Assembly (NCBI GenBank): GCA_023159155.1
Contig: JAJNNX010000005.1
Coordinates: 1,612,001-1,676,000 of the forward strand
Source: Ustulina deusta
Lineage: Eukaryota; Ascomycota; Sordariomycetes; Xylariales; Xylariaceae
Direction of reading: 5' to 3'
DNA length: 64,000 bases
Part shown: in pieces, positions 52,833 to 64,000 of the stretch
How the letters are laid out: every line of letters begins with the position of its first letter
How positions within the stretch are numbered: the first letter of the stretch is position 1
The notes under the pieces: generated by a model
Database searches by the model: none
Told to the model about the DNA's origin: nothing
What the model saw: the letters and a program-made list of their open reading frames with translations, nothing else
Program-made: the position numbers and the translations under genes

Positions 52833-55800
52833 ATGCTACGATCTTCGTTACGAACCTCGGGCGCCCGGCTCTTGAGAGCTGGCGCCCGATCCACGACGAC
52901 CAGATGCGCCTCTCAAAGCCCTCGATCCTCCATCGCCGCCGCTCGCCGTCCCCTCGCCCTCACCTCCCAGAGCAGATATGCCTCAACCCAGTCGTCGACG
53001 CCCTCGACCAACGATAGCTTCCTGTCCGGGAGCACCGCCAACTACATCGACGAGATGTACATGCAGTGGAAGCACGACCCTGAGAGTGTGCACGTCTCAT
53101 GGCAGGTATACTTCAGGAACATGGAGTCTGGCGATATGCCTATCGAGCAGGCCTTCACCCCTCCGCCTACCCTTGTGTCACATGCGGCTGGCGGCGTTGG
53201 CCCTGCGCTCGGTACGTCGGGCCACGGCGCTGATGTCACAAACCATCTCAAGGTTCAGTTGTTGGTGCGTGCGTACCAGGCTCGGGGTCACCACAAGGCG
53301 GACATCGACCCCCTCCGCATACGTAGCGGGCAGGGGGGCTTTGTCAGTGAGAAACCTAAGGAGCTGACTCTGGAGCACTATCAATTTACCGAGAAGGACC
53401 TCGACCAGGAGTTCAGCCTGGGCCCCGGCATCCTTCCGCGCTTCAAGCGGGAGGGACGAGAAAAGATGACGCTGCGCGAAATCATTGCCACTTGCGAGCG
53501 AATCTACTGCGGCTCATACGGGGTCGAATTCATCCACATCCCTGACCGAGCCAAGTGCGACTGGTTAAGAGAGCGCATCGAGGTTCCTCAACCCTTCAAA
53601 TACACCTTTGACGAGAAGCGCCGGATCCTTGATCGTCTCATCTGGAGCTCAAGCTTCGAGTCCTTCACGGCCACCAAGTACCCCAACGACAAGCGATTTG
53701 GTTTGGAAGGCTGCGAAACACTAGTCCCCGGAATGAAAGCCCTTATTGACCGCAGTGTCGATTATGGTGTCAAGGACATTGTAATCGGTATGCCTCACCG
53801 TGGCCGACTCAATGTTTTGAGTAACGTCGTGCGTAAACCCAATGCATCCATCTTTAGCGAATTTGCTGGCACAGCCGCTGCCGAGGATGAAGGATCAGGT
53901 GATGTCAAATATCATCTGGGTATGAACTTCGAGCGCCCTACACCATCTGGAAAGCGAGTTCAGCTCTCTCTCGTTGCCAATCCCTCGCATTTGGAGGCCG
54001 AAGACCCTGTCGTGCTTGGCAAAACCCGTGCCATCCAGCATTACAACAACGATGAGACGACGCACCGGACCGCGATGTGTATAACAATACACGGAGACGC
54101 TGCTTTCGCTGCACAGGGTGTCGTCTACGAATGTATGGGGTTCCACGCACTGCCTGCCTTCTCGACGGGTGGAACCGTTCACTTGGTCGTGAACAACCAA
54201 ATCGGTTTCACAACTGACCCTAGATTCGCTCGTTCTACTGCCTACTGCACAGACATCGCCAAAGCTATCGATGCCCCTGTATTTCATGTCAATGCCGATG
54301 ATGTTGAGGCTGTCAACTTCGTTTGCCAGCTTGCTGCAGATTGGCGCGCCGAATTCCAATCCGATGTTGTCATTGATTTGGTTTGCTACCGAAAGCATGG
54401 CCACAATGAGACCGATCAGCCCTCTTTCACGCAACCGCTGATGTATAAACGTATTGCTGCCAAAGAGCCCCAGATTAAGATTTATATCGACCAGCTTCTG
54501 AAGGACGGGACGTTTACTAAGGAGGATGTAGAAGAGCATAAACAATGGGTTTGGGGAATGCTTGAGGAGAGTTTCGCCAAAAGCAAGGATTACCAACCTA
54601 GCTCAAAGGAATGGACTACCTCTGCCTGGCACGGATTCAAGTCACCTAAGGAGTTGGCAACAGAAGTTCTACCTCACATGCCCACCAATGTTGACAGGAA
54701 AACTCTGACGCACATTGGAGAGGTCATTGGCTCTGCCCCCGAGGGCTTCAATCTCCACCGCAACCTAAAGCGTATCCTTGGGAACAGGACCAAGTCGGTT
54801 GTTGAAGGCAGTAATATCGACTGGTCTACTGCTGAGGCTCTTGCCATCGGTTCTCTAGTCACCGAGGGGCATCACGTCCGGATCTCCGGCCAGGACGTTC
54901 AGCGTGGTACCTTCTCTCAACGTCACGCAGTATTCCACGACCAGGAGAACGAAGAGACTTACACACCTCTCCAACATATTAGCAAGGACCAAGGCAAATT
55001 TGTTATCTCGAACTCGTCTCTTAGCGAATTCGGCGCTCTTGGATTCGAGTACGGTTATTCGCTTTCCTCCCCCAATGCTCTAGTCATGTGGGAGGCCCAG
55101 TTTGGTGACTTCGCCAACAATGCGCAATGTATTGTCGATCAGTTCCTCTCTTCTGGTGAAGCAAAGTGGATGCAGCGAACCGGTCTCGTCATGTCTCTTC
55201 CCCACGGTTACGATGGTCAAGGCCCGGAACACTCTTCGGCTCGTATGGAACGGTACCTTCAACTTTGCAACGAAGATCCTCGGATCTTCCCGGCTCCGGA
55301 GAAGCTCGAACGTCAGCATCAGGACTGCAACATGCAGATTGTTTATATGACCACGCCGGCTAATTTGTTCCACGTCCTCCGACGGCAGATGCACAGGCAG
55401 TTCCGCAAGCGTAAGTTGCCAAAATATTCGTAGATTTTGGCTTGGTGGCTAATGGGTTATAGCTCTCGTATTATTCTTCTCGAAGTCCTTGCTCCGTCAT
55501 CCGGTCGCTCGTTCTGACATCGAAGAGTTCTCTGGACCTGACGCCCATTTCAAGTGGATCATTCCTGACCCTGGACACGAAACCGGAGCCATCAGGTCCC
55601 CCGATGAGATCGATCGTGTCATTCTCTGCTCTGGCCAGGTCTACGCTGCGTTACATAAGTACCGTGCCGACAACAATATCGACAACGTTGCTTTGACTCG
55701 CATTGAACAGCTCCATCCCTTCCCATGGGAGCAGCTTAGGGAAAATCTAGATCAGTACAAGAACGCCAAGACGATCGTCTGGTGCCAGGAGGAGCCTCTG

Positions 55801-56007
55801 AATGCGGGTGCCTGGAGCTTCACACAACCGCGTATTGAGACGCTTCTCAACGAGACCACGTATCACGATCGCAAGCACGTCATGTACGCTGGCCGTAACC
55901 CGTCAGCCTCGACCGCGACTGGTATCAAGAGCTTCCACCAGAAGGAGGAGCAAGAATTGTTGGAGAAGGCATTCACAGTCACACAGGATAAGCTGAAGGG
56001 CGAATAA
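52833..56007 (+). CDS. kgd1: 2-oxoglutarate dehydrogenase E1 component, mitochondrial
   Basis: Thiamine-diphosphate enzyme of the citric-acid cycle that decarboxylates 2-oxoglutarate and transfers succinyl to the E2 lipoyl group in the matrix. Exons are 52833-55410 and 55463-56007, with a 52-base GT-AG intron, giving 1040 residues, the usual length. The Arg/Ser-rich start [20 protein letters not shown] is a mitochondrial presequence. The family N-domain begins near [20 protein letters not shown]. The cofactor region reads [15 protein letters not shown] and [13 protein letters not shown]. The transketolase-type domain has [17 protein letters not shown]. The joint rebuilds [28 protein letters not shown] motif about 400 bases upstream may serve the Hap complex (inference). 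Confidence 0.97.
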
Positions 56008-57333
56008 ATTAGTGAAGGCACGATAGGTATTATTACAGCGACGGTGTATGTGTGAGTGTTCCAATGCGGTTTTGTTGTATTTTATCAACGCGCGGCCTCC
56101 CATGATCATAATGTGTGAGGCAAGATAGAAATGTGTAGAGACGACATTAACGTCTTCCTACGAAAATGCATTCCTTTAAAACGTTCAATTGCTTCTACTT
56201 GTCGGGATGACTATGCATCGTGAGGATATTGTGCATGCGTCACGGGTATTCAGTATGAACAGTCAATAGTGACCGACCAAGTGGTTTCATGTAATTAGCG
56301 TTAGGACTCTTCAAAGCGCATTCATTCGTCTCATCTGAGGTTTGAAACACAGTAGTATCATGGTGGATACCTCCCTGCTTAGGATTCCGGTATGTTTCTA
56401 TAGCTCACCGTCTTCCGCGGCAAACTTCAAGATGCGAAGTGTTGCTTTGAACGTTTGTCTTGCGCCTTTGATTAGCTAGCTAGGGTGATGAAACGCAGCT
56501 TACCCGCCGATGTTTCTCCACACGCCGAAGTGAATGGTGGATTACACAGAGTGGATGAGACGCCGACATGGCCGGCCTTGCTTTCCTCTGGTTTGTGCGT
56601 TGTGGTGGTTTGGTATACTGCCATGTGGAACGTGAACGCGTGTGCTGAGACGAGGAGAGTTTTGGATCTCAGGCCAGAGGAGGAGGGATTCATGCGCGTT
56701 CGCGTTTTTTCTTTCCACTTCTCGACCTCGGGCTTCGCCTTGTGGGTTTCTCGAATCATCCATCATCGGTGGATGTCGAGGCTGGGGGCTTGGGTGTGCG
56801 AACATTGTGAGAGCATGATTTGAAGGTATCGCTTGGTCCTTGTTCTATTGATTCCATAATGGGCGCAATATAGACAGGTTGAACCTGCCTGTCATTTATC
56901 GTGCGGGCATTTTCTGCCGTCGAGGAGCAGGCACTATGAGTTGGAATTCAACGCACAGTATTGTACCATGCGCTGCTGGACAGGACGGGTGATAAGACGC
57001 TATTACGGCAAGATACACGAGGACTCAAGAATTGGTTGATAGGATGAATGCCATTTTCTATGTAGGTAGGTAGGCAATTCCCCCAGCCATATAGATCTGA
57101 TGCATTCACACTATATTATGGGAAGTATCATCGTATTTAGGAGGCGCGCAGACAACTTGAGTAGGATGCTATTTGACTGATATTATCTGTTCCTTCGAAG
57201 ACACTGGGGCCGTTATCCAACGACCTACCTCTATATAACTAAATCGTATTCGAAGAGCCCAACTCGATTATTTATCCCACTACTTCCGTGTCCTTATGAC
57301 CGTCTTCTGTATGATGTTCGCACCCTCGTGGCC
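56008..57333. other. Convergent spacer, nothing recognised
   Basis: 3' flanks of kgd1 and the TYW4 gene. Frames of about 100 codons on both strands around 56480-56820 overlap and have no family features. A short TAGGTAGGTAGG run lies near 57061-57073. Confidence 0.55.
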
Positions 57334-60300
57334 TTACCTGATAAGGTTCTGAACCACTTCGTCCGCCAATCGCCTCACATAGAATGCTTGCATATCTCTA
57401 GGTAATTTGCTAAAGTAGTTGGTGATACGTGCCACGTCTTGACGACCCTTCTCATAAGCAGCAACGTCACGGTTCCCATACACATCTCTTCCGCTAGAAT
57501 ACCCCGTTTCAAGGTTTCTAAAGAAGACATTGACGGCCACGCCGAAATCTGTCAATGGCGCTGTGGCATGCAGCCATAGGGGTGGCAAGAAAAGAATATC
57601 CCCTGGCCTTAGTGTTGCTTCATGAGGGTGTGTTAAGGCGAGAGCAGGCGTTTCAAGTCCTGAAAACACATCGATGCTGGAGCTTGATGCACCTGGTGCA
57701 AAAGATAGATAGCTAATGTCGTCTGGAGGGAATATGAGTAGTTTCTTTGACCCTGTTATTTGGCAATACACGTTTGCCATAACTAGTCATAGGTGGTTAG
57801 TCGAACAGATGCCATTATTCTTGGGGAAATAGCTTACCGTCATAGTGCAACCACATATTCATGCGGCCCGAAATACGCAGTACGGAACTAAATTCATTTC
57901 GCTTGACGAATGACAACTCTGGGGGTAGTTGAAAATCGCTTGCTAGGCCAGGGAAGTCCGCTTCGATATTGGCCGGCAGGTCAGATGGATGCTCTGCGGA
58001 TAATGCCCGTAAGTATTGCTTCCCGCCTGGCTCGACTTCTTTCATGAAGGACGCGAAATCTTTGGTGGTGTAGCTAAAGTTCTTAGAATTGAAATCCATT
58101 ATTGAACTGGAAGCTTCGTGGACAACAACCTAGCACGTTTTGATCAGCTAAGAAAGTGTTTGTGTTCGCTGCAAGACTCACTTTCCTTTGCGAACCGACA
58201 TTTTCAGTCAAATACTCTCCAGTCCACTCATTGACACATGTGCCTAGATTGCTGCCTTCGATAACGACGGGCTTTCCGGCTCTAAGAATTTTTTCAAAGA
58301 CATCCTCCGCGCTAACACGAATTTTAGGAATTTCTGTGATTGTGACTTGTTGCGATCTGCTGTCGCCTGCATAGACATTTTTGGTAGGTTGTGGCTGGTC
58401 TGTGACTTCAACTAAATTTCGAAATTTTAATGGGTTCCGCGATGTGGTCGTGGGCGAAGCGCATAATAAAGATCCGAGATCCAAAGCATAGCAGCCTTCA
58501 TTCCAGTATGTCCCCATCGAGAAACACTACCACGAAGAGCCTGTTAGCTATTTCTCGAGTAATATAAGAGTTTTGGGAGTATGAGAAACTCCCGAGACAT
58601 GAACCTAGTTGGAATGGAACACCTTGGCCCTTCGCCAAAGATAGGATTCTTGATATTACTTACTGTAGCGCCGCCGCCCATGACTAAAAGTTGGTTACAT
58701 CCGGCCAAGCATGCCGACACGCCGACCAGCAAAGGACGAGGTATTCTTGACGGTTTGCCAGAACTAGAAAAAGAACAGCGTGAAATAATCTTTAGCCTTG
58801 AATCGGAAGTATCCATAATGAGAACCTCATCGACTCGAGGCACGATGCCATTATGGTGAAGACCGCCCACAACAACAACACGCGTGTCGTCGAGGAGGAG
58901 GGCAGAAGCGCCGAATCGACAGGCCATAAGTTCGGCGTCCATGAAGCTTACAATAGGTTCAAACGAAATCATCGGCGGATTGTCCCGACTGTCTGCTGGT
59001 AGTTTGAGGCGCCACCGAAGACACCGACGTGCGACAGTCCCATCCTCTAGCAGCCCACCCGCTAGGATACCATCAAAATATACGGTAGGGAACTCAGAAT
59101 CGTCTTTCATGATATGATGCTTCTTGAAGCTAACAACCATGGCCCCGAACACTGGCTGATACACCGATCCAGATATACTGCACTCTATCCAACCAGAACC
59201 AGGTTTGTGCACGAGGCAACCCGTGAAGACGGTAGAGGAATTGCTTCTGCCTCCTATCAAAAGAGTCATGCAGGATTGTCCCAGCCGCGCCATACTGTGC
59301 CGATACAATGGCACCGGGAGGTCATCTGTAGGCGACCACTTATTTTGTTCCACGCTAAAATGCCAGCAATCTCGCAGAGCTGACGACGGGGACGCCCTCC
59401 CACCTGCAAGGAGACTCCCGAAACAGCCTAGATCTACGACAGTGTGGCAGACTCGACTGCTAGGCCCAACGGGATGTATTTTCATCCCCACGGCTGCCGA
59501 GTCGAAAGAATACAGGTCGCATGACTTGAGACGGTTCTTTATCCCGAGTCCAAAAGTGTTAGCAAATAGTAGCTCGCCCAGTTCATCTCGCATTTGCACC
59601 GTAGCTCCGAATCGTCTCTGTCCACGAGTTCCCAAATATGCGTTAAAGAGAAGTTCCGGAGATAGTTGCTGAGAAGAACATTTTGCAGGGGCGTTAGTGT
59701 TACCGGAACCAGTGCTAGGAGCAGAATTTCTAGCGATAATTACGCAATAGTGACTTGCGAAGAGCGCGAATTCTTCCCATTCATCGAACGGCTCAACGAG
59801 GTCTAATTCCCGTCTTTTCGAGGCCGAAATCCACTCGTCGTTAGTCCATATCTGCCAGAGACTAACTGCTTGCACATGAGACCAACCCAAGCGAGAGAAA
59901 CGGTTATTCTGGGCTTCGAGGTTAGGATATTCGAAGACTGATTTTAATGGTGTCTTCAGCTTCTCAAAGTGACTCAACATTGTTGTTGCGAAGGGGTGGT
60001 CTGGGCCATCAGGGAGTATTTGCTCGAGCAGGCAAAATTCGGCTGAGGAATATCATCAGAATCTAATATCATTGGGTCAAAGTGCTTGTTAAAAGGCTGG
60101 ACACATACCTTGACCGAGCGAACTAGCCCAATTAATGACTCCATCAGCACCTAGGGTCTACTCAGAAGTTGGAGGGTCAGGTTAGTAATTGCCGTATAGA
60201 TATTGTCCGTCAACTTGCAAGAGTATATGCCACTGAGCGGAACAGAAAACGGAGATGGCTCTTACTATACATTTTAAAGCAGGGAAAGGAGTAGCTTGCA

Positions 60301-61060
60301 GAATCTTACCTCCATGTAAGTGATAGAAACTTCGGCGACAAACATGAAAATGCAGTCAGAGGGATTCAAGTTTAGACATGTGAACAATGCCTTCTCTATG
60401 TTGGCAGTGTTGCGTAGGTCACATCCAATTTGGGAATACATATCGCTCTTGAGCAGGACATGTTCATCAACATTCGTGTCTACAGGCTCGAAGACGGAGC
60501 TGAGCTCTGGGGTATTTAAGACAATGGTACGTTTCTTGGACATGAGATCAGGGAAATCTATGTCGACGAATTTGGCACGACGACAAGCGTCAGGATATCT
60601 AGCCATGCATTGCCAGGGCAGCACATCGCTAAGCACCCAACCAGAGTCAGGGGATATCGTGGTATAGCGTGATATATGGCAGTTGATCGGAAAGGGAAAG
60701 GGGGAGGGAGAGAGAGAGAAGACGAGGGGGGATGAGAGGCACTCACCTCCCACAACCCAGGTTAACAACGACTTTTGTCTTATCGCTGGGGCGCTCGAGA
60801 AAACGACGCACGGTGACGTCGATAACATGGAGGCGAAGATGGTAACCTCTGTTGATGAGCGGCGCGCGGCGCTGGAATTTCTTCACGAAGTATCGGAAGT
60901 AGTGAGGCTCGTCCGGGTAGTATATGCGTTCTACACTTCGCTTAGACACGATACTGCTACTGTTTGTTTGCATGACCAGCTCATCTTGCGCCCTGTCCCT
61001 TGCGGAGCGGGCTACTACTCGTCGTCGAGATTTGAGAGATGGCGGTGGTGGGATATCCAT
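57334..61060 (-). CDS. ppm2: tRNA wybutosine-synthesizing protein 4 (TYW4/Ppm2)
   Basis: Methylates and methoxycarbonylates the wybutosine precursor at G37 of cytosolic tRNA-Phe, the last steps of the pathway. Proposed exons are 61060-60747, 60628-60310, 60157-60109, 60042-58664, 58526-58182, 58129-57838 and 57782-57334, giving 1048 residues. The N-terminal LCMT-like methyltransferase has KVVVNLGCGSDVLPWQ and FVAEVSITYME, rebuilt by splicing. A Kelch-like propeller follows (MARLGQSCMTLLIGGRSNSS, then VVVGGLHHNG). The JmjC domain has HYD (about H897, D899) joined by splicing as LHYDVMANVYCQITG, and a distal His in LPPLWLHATAPL (about H971), the expected Fe(II) ligands. The acceptor of exon 3 (after gagtag) was chosen because the nearby tag at 60151 breaks frame. 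It is divergent from atg18. Confidence 0.92.
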
Positions 61061-62024
61061 TGTGTTGCGTGGTAGGTGGAGGAAACGAGCGTGGGTTTAT
61101 TGAGAAAGAGTATGTCACTTAGGTAGGTAGGTAATGTTGATGAGGTGTAAGTAAGTCTGCAGTGGGATCTGGTAGAAATAGAATAAAAGGGTTGATTGGT
61201 TACCATAAGGCACGCGGCTACCTAGTGCTAATGGTATATCTAACCGTAGGTACCTTACACTCTACGTACCTCGATACCCTATAATATCCTTTTTCCATCC
61301 TCGTGAACTGGTGGGCTGACTAGATACTTATTTAGAATGTCTAAAAGCAAGCTGGGTCATGTCGGAAGTGGTCATTGCTTAAGCTATCTACACATTTAGT
61401 GGCACCTCTCCTAGAGCTACATATGTAGATGCCTGCCTAAGGTAAGCACCCCGTCAGGTAGTATTGTAGGTACCTAGGTAGGTACCGAGCTACCCCGCCC
61501 TCTTCACACTGCACTACACATGTGTACTCAGTAAGGTACTTGGCTCCCTAATTCGCTAGGCGCATCTAGGTACCTGTGACGAAAGCTGCCTCTCCTCTTC
61601 AATCCGTGCCTACGCAGTCTATCTCTAGGTTTTGCCTTTTACCTTTCCACCTTTTTTACCTTCATCCAGCCACCTCACATTCCTCTCGACAACCCTTTTG
61701 TTCCCGTCGCATCTGCTATGATCAACCACCCACCCATCCATCCATCCATCCATCCATAGGCCATCTCCCCACTGGGCACGCGAAACAATCTACTCGACAA
61801 ATGCGCCGCTGTTGAAATCCTCCTCTGGCATGCGACAGCGGCAAGACACCACACTGCTTCTGCCCATCACACACCTTTCCAGGCAGATTTCATAACCCGC
61901 AAACGTCACCGCGTGCCCACATCCTCTATGGTACTCGACCCATATGCGAGCTTAGATACGCTTCGTCACAAATTGGCACGCTGGTATTTCTATCCGCGTA
62001 GCGACCGACAGATATAGCGCAGAC
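61061..62024. other. Divergent promoter region of TYW4 and atg18
   Basis: Contains many TAGGTA/TACCTA palindromes (61115-61130, 61240-61270, 61470-61490, 61568) and a CCAT tetranucleotide repeat at 61733-61757. The part from 61580 is pyrimidine-rich and looks like the atg18 leader. No gene is supported. Confidence 0.6.
61733..61757. repeat. (CCAT)n tetranucleotide repeat in the atg18 leader region
   Basis: About six CCAT/ATCC units roughly 270 bases before the atg18 start codon. Confidence 0.88.
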
Positions 62025-63556
62025 ATGGCTAATACAGCCCTCAATTTCATCACCTTCAACCAGGACCACAGCTGCTTGGCTGTCGGTATGTCCACCACTC
62101 TCTCTCTCCCTCTCTGACTTCCGCCTCTCCCGCCCCTCCCCCTCTCTCCATGTTCCTCATACACACGATCCCTTCTCCCTGGCTAATGATTTCTCATAAA
62201 AAGGCACGTCGAAGGGCTTCCGCATCTACCACACCGACCCGTTTTCCAAGATATTTAGCAGCAACGATGGCAACATCTCCATCATCGAGATGCTCTTCTC
62301 CACCTCCCTCGTTGCCCTCATTCTTTCGCCCCGCCACTTGATCATCCAGAACACAAAGCGTGGCTCCGTTATCTGCGAGCTCAGCTTCCCCTCTGCTGTC
62401 CTCGCTGTCCGTTTGAATCGCAAACGTCTTTGTGTCGTTCTCGAGGATAGCATATACCTCTACGACATCGCCAACATGTCCCTCTTGCAGCGAATCGACA
62501 CGTCGCCCAATCCGGGAGCTATTTGTGCTCTCTCGCCATCCTCCGAGAACTGCTATTTTGCATATCCACTGCCTAAGCCGCGTGATGACTCTGGAGAAAA
62601 GCGCCCACGCCATGCTCCTCCCGCCTCGCTTAGCTACGCGCCCGTGACTTCTGGGGACGTACTCATTTATGACACTCTGACACTCAAGGTCGTCAATGTC
62701 GTCGAGGCCCACCGTTCGCCTCTGTCGTGTATCTCGCTCAACAATGACGGCACTTTATTAGCCACGGCAAGCGAGACAGGAACTATCATCCGAGTCTTCT
62801 CGGTGCCCAAGGGCCAGAAGCTCTACCAATTCCGCCGCGGTACATATCCTAGCACCATCTACAGCATGTCTTTCAACATGGCTAGCTCCCTTCTTTGCGT
62901 CTCGTCGACATCTGATACTATCCATATCTTTCGCCTCCAGCAACCGGGCCCAGGCATCAGCAATTCCACGTCTCCGGTCACCACACCTGGATCTCCCCGT
63001 GCTGATCGATGGTCCCGGAGTCACAGTTACGATAGTGGAAACGATTCACCCAGCAGTACTCAAGGCTCCCCTCATAAGGAGGGCAGAGACTTAGTTCACC
63101 CTGCGGCGGCCAGCAGCTCATCCGGCACGAGAAGACAGAGCGGGTCCTTCGGCAGCATACTACGACGGTCCTCACAGATTATGGGTCGTAGTGTGGCCGG
63201 AGTAGTGGGCAATTACCTGCCACAGACGGTTACTGAGATGTGGGAACCCTTGCGTGATTTTGCTTACATCAAGATCCCCAAGAGCGCGGTAACGGGACGT
63301 CAAGGCACAGCACCCACCAATCAGCAATTGCGCAGTGTTGTAGCTATGAGCAGTAGCAGCCCTCAAGTGATGGTAGTAACAAGCGACGGCGGCTTTTATG
63401 TTTTCAACATAGATATGGAGCACGGTGGCGAAGGGTACTTGATCAAGCGATTCTCGTAAGTCGCGTAGGCCATCATTTTTCTCCCTCAACGCGAGCTAAC
63501 TTCACGATAGGGTCCTTGATAGTGACGACAACCTCGATGTTTCGACGACTGGCTAG
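62025..63556 (+). CDS. atg18: Autophagy-related PROPPIN Atg18 (WIPI family)
   Basis: Beta-propeller that binds PI3P and PI(3,5)P2 at the phagophore and vacuole and, with Atg2, supports autophagosome growth. Exons are 62025-62085, 62204-63455 and 63511-63556 (introns of 118 and 55 bases), giving 452 residues. The start [20 protein letters not shown] joins [14 protein letters not shown], the classic N-terminus. The lipid-binding FRRG motif is at about residues 230-233 ([17 protein letters not shown]). A Ser-rich loop ([17 protein letters not shown]) follows. The last exon adds [14 protein letters not shown] after KRFS; without splicing a TAA follows KRFS directly. It is divergent from the TYW4 gene. 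Confidence 0.95.
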
Positions 63557-64000
63557 ACTTTCGTGTTCGGAAGCCCCGTCGAAGGCGCCTACCTGCCGGA
63601 GAAGAGTCAACAGGGTTCCTTGATGTAGTACTCACTAAGGCGGAGGAGGTACCGGAGGAGGGTGAGGATAAGGGCGAGAGGGAAGCAGTGCATAACTAAA
63701 GGCGTTCTGCGTAAAAATTTTGGGGAGGTTCTGGCACTTTTATCCCCTTCATTCTTTTGCATCTCCGTACACAACATCTTGAGCATCTTGAGAAGCGGGT
63801 TGAGACATACTTGGGCAATTCGGGGCGGGTTTTTAAGCATCAGCGTACGGCGTCCTACGGCGTATCTTTGGTTTGAGTCATGTATTTTTGTTTGGGTTGG
63901 CGGTATTCCCCTTGCTCCCTTCACTACCTACTTACCTGCCTAATGATGTCAGGTCAGGACACTAATAATAAACATGTAGCGCCTAACTTCATGTTCGAGA
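63557..64000. other. 3' flank of atg18 to window end
   Basis: Nothing recognised. A 105-codon frame on the minus strand has no family features. Confidence 0.5.

Noticed and set aside
1..64000. Possible secondary-metabolite, CRISPR or prophage-like system
   Set aside because: No PKS/NRPS/terpene-type enzyme, no repeat-spacer array, and no phage or bacterial operon features; gene content is ordinary fungal housekeeping.

Overview
The window is nuclear DNA of a filamentous ascomycete (Pezizomycotina, most likely a sordariomycete). The evidence is one gene per transcript unit on mixed strands, short introns of about 50-150 bases with GT..AG ends and CTRAC/CTAAT-like branch points, long spacers rich in the short motif TAGGTA/TACCTA, and typical ascomycete proteins (Hda1 with an Arb2 tail, a WDR48-type protein, an MHYT sensor, a JmjC-tailed TYW4). 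Exon models were built by eye by joining reading frames at splice sites. Nearly every joint keeps frame and restores a known family motif, but no transcript was available.

Layout. 1-1699: 3' part of a class II histone deacetylase (hda1, +). 2998-4942: an SR-rich protein (+). 5743-8044: tRNA(Ile)-lysidine synthase (-), divergent from the mitochondrial S-adenosylmethionine carrier (8704-9636, +), which converges on a WDR48/Bun107-like WD40 protein (9884-13373, -). 15227-17199: two small cysteine-rich proteins transcribed away from each other. 17859-20257: a single-pass membrane protein with a beta-repeat ectodomain (-). 20258-32806: about 12.5 kb without a gene I can support. 32807-34576: an RGS-domain protein and a small hypothetical (+). 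36069-38208: mitochondrial FAD glycerol-3-phosphate dehydrogenase (gut2, -). 39780-42775: a seven-helix MHYT sensor (-). Two copies of one MITE, at 35257 and 45020, bracket these last two genes. 45640-46956: Cia1 of cytosolic Fe-S assembly (+), convergent with a hypothetical cysteine-tailed protein (47503-48675, -). 49330-51324: TFIIH subunit Tfb1 (-), divergent from 2-oxoglutarate dehydrogenase E1 (kgd1, 52833-56007, +). 57334-61060: wybutosine enzyme TYW4/Ppm2 (-), divergent from autophagy protein Atg18 (62025-63556, +).

Most genes are housekeeping: mitochondrial metabolism (Kgd1, Gut2, SAM carrier), tRNA modification (TilS for mitochondrial tRNA-Ile, TYW4 for cytosolic tRNA-Phe), transcription and chromatin (Hda1, Tfb1), Fe-S assembly, autophagy and signalling. 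They are not an operon or an evident biosynthetic cluster. I found no CRISPR array, no rRNA gene, no convincing tRNA gene and no secondary-metabolite core enzyme. The less ordinary material is the MITE pair, the gene-poor block with recurring near-palindromes, the divergent cysteine-rich pair, the MHYT sensor, a GC-AG intron in hda1, frame-preserving introns in two genes, and a tandem CCAAT cluster upstream of gut2.
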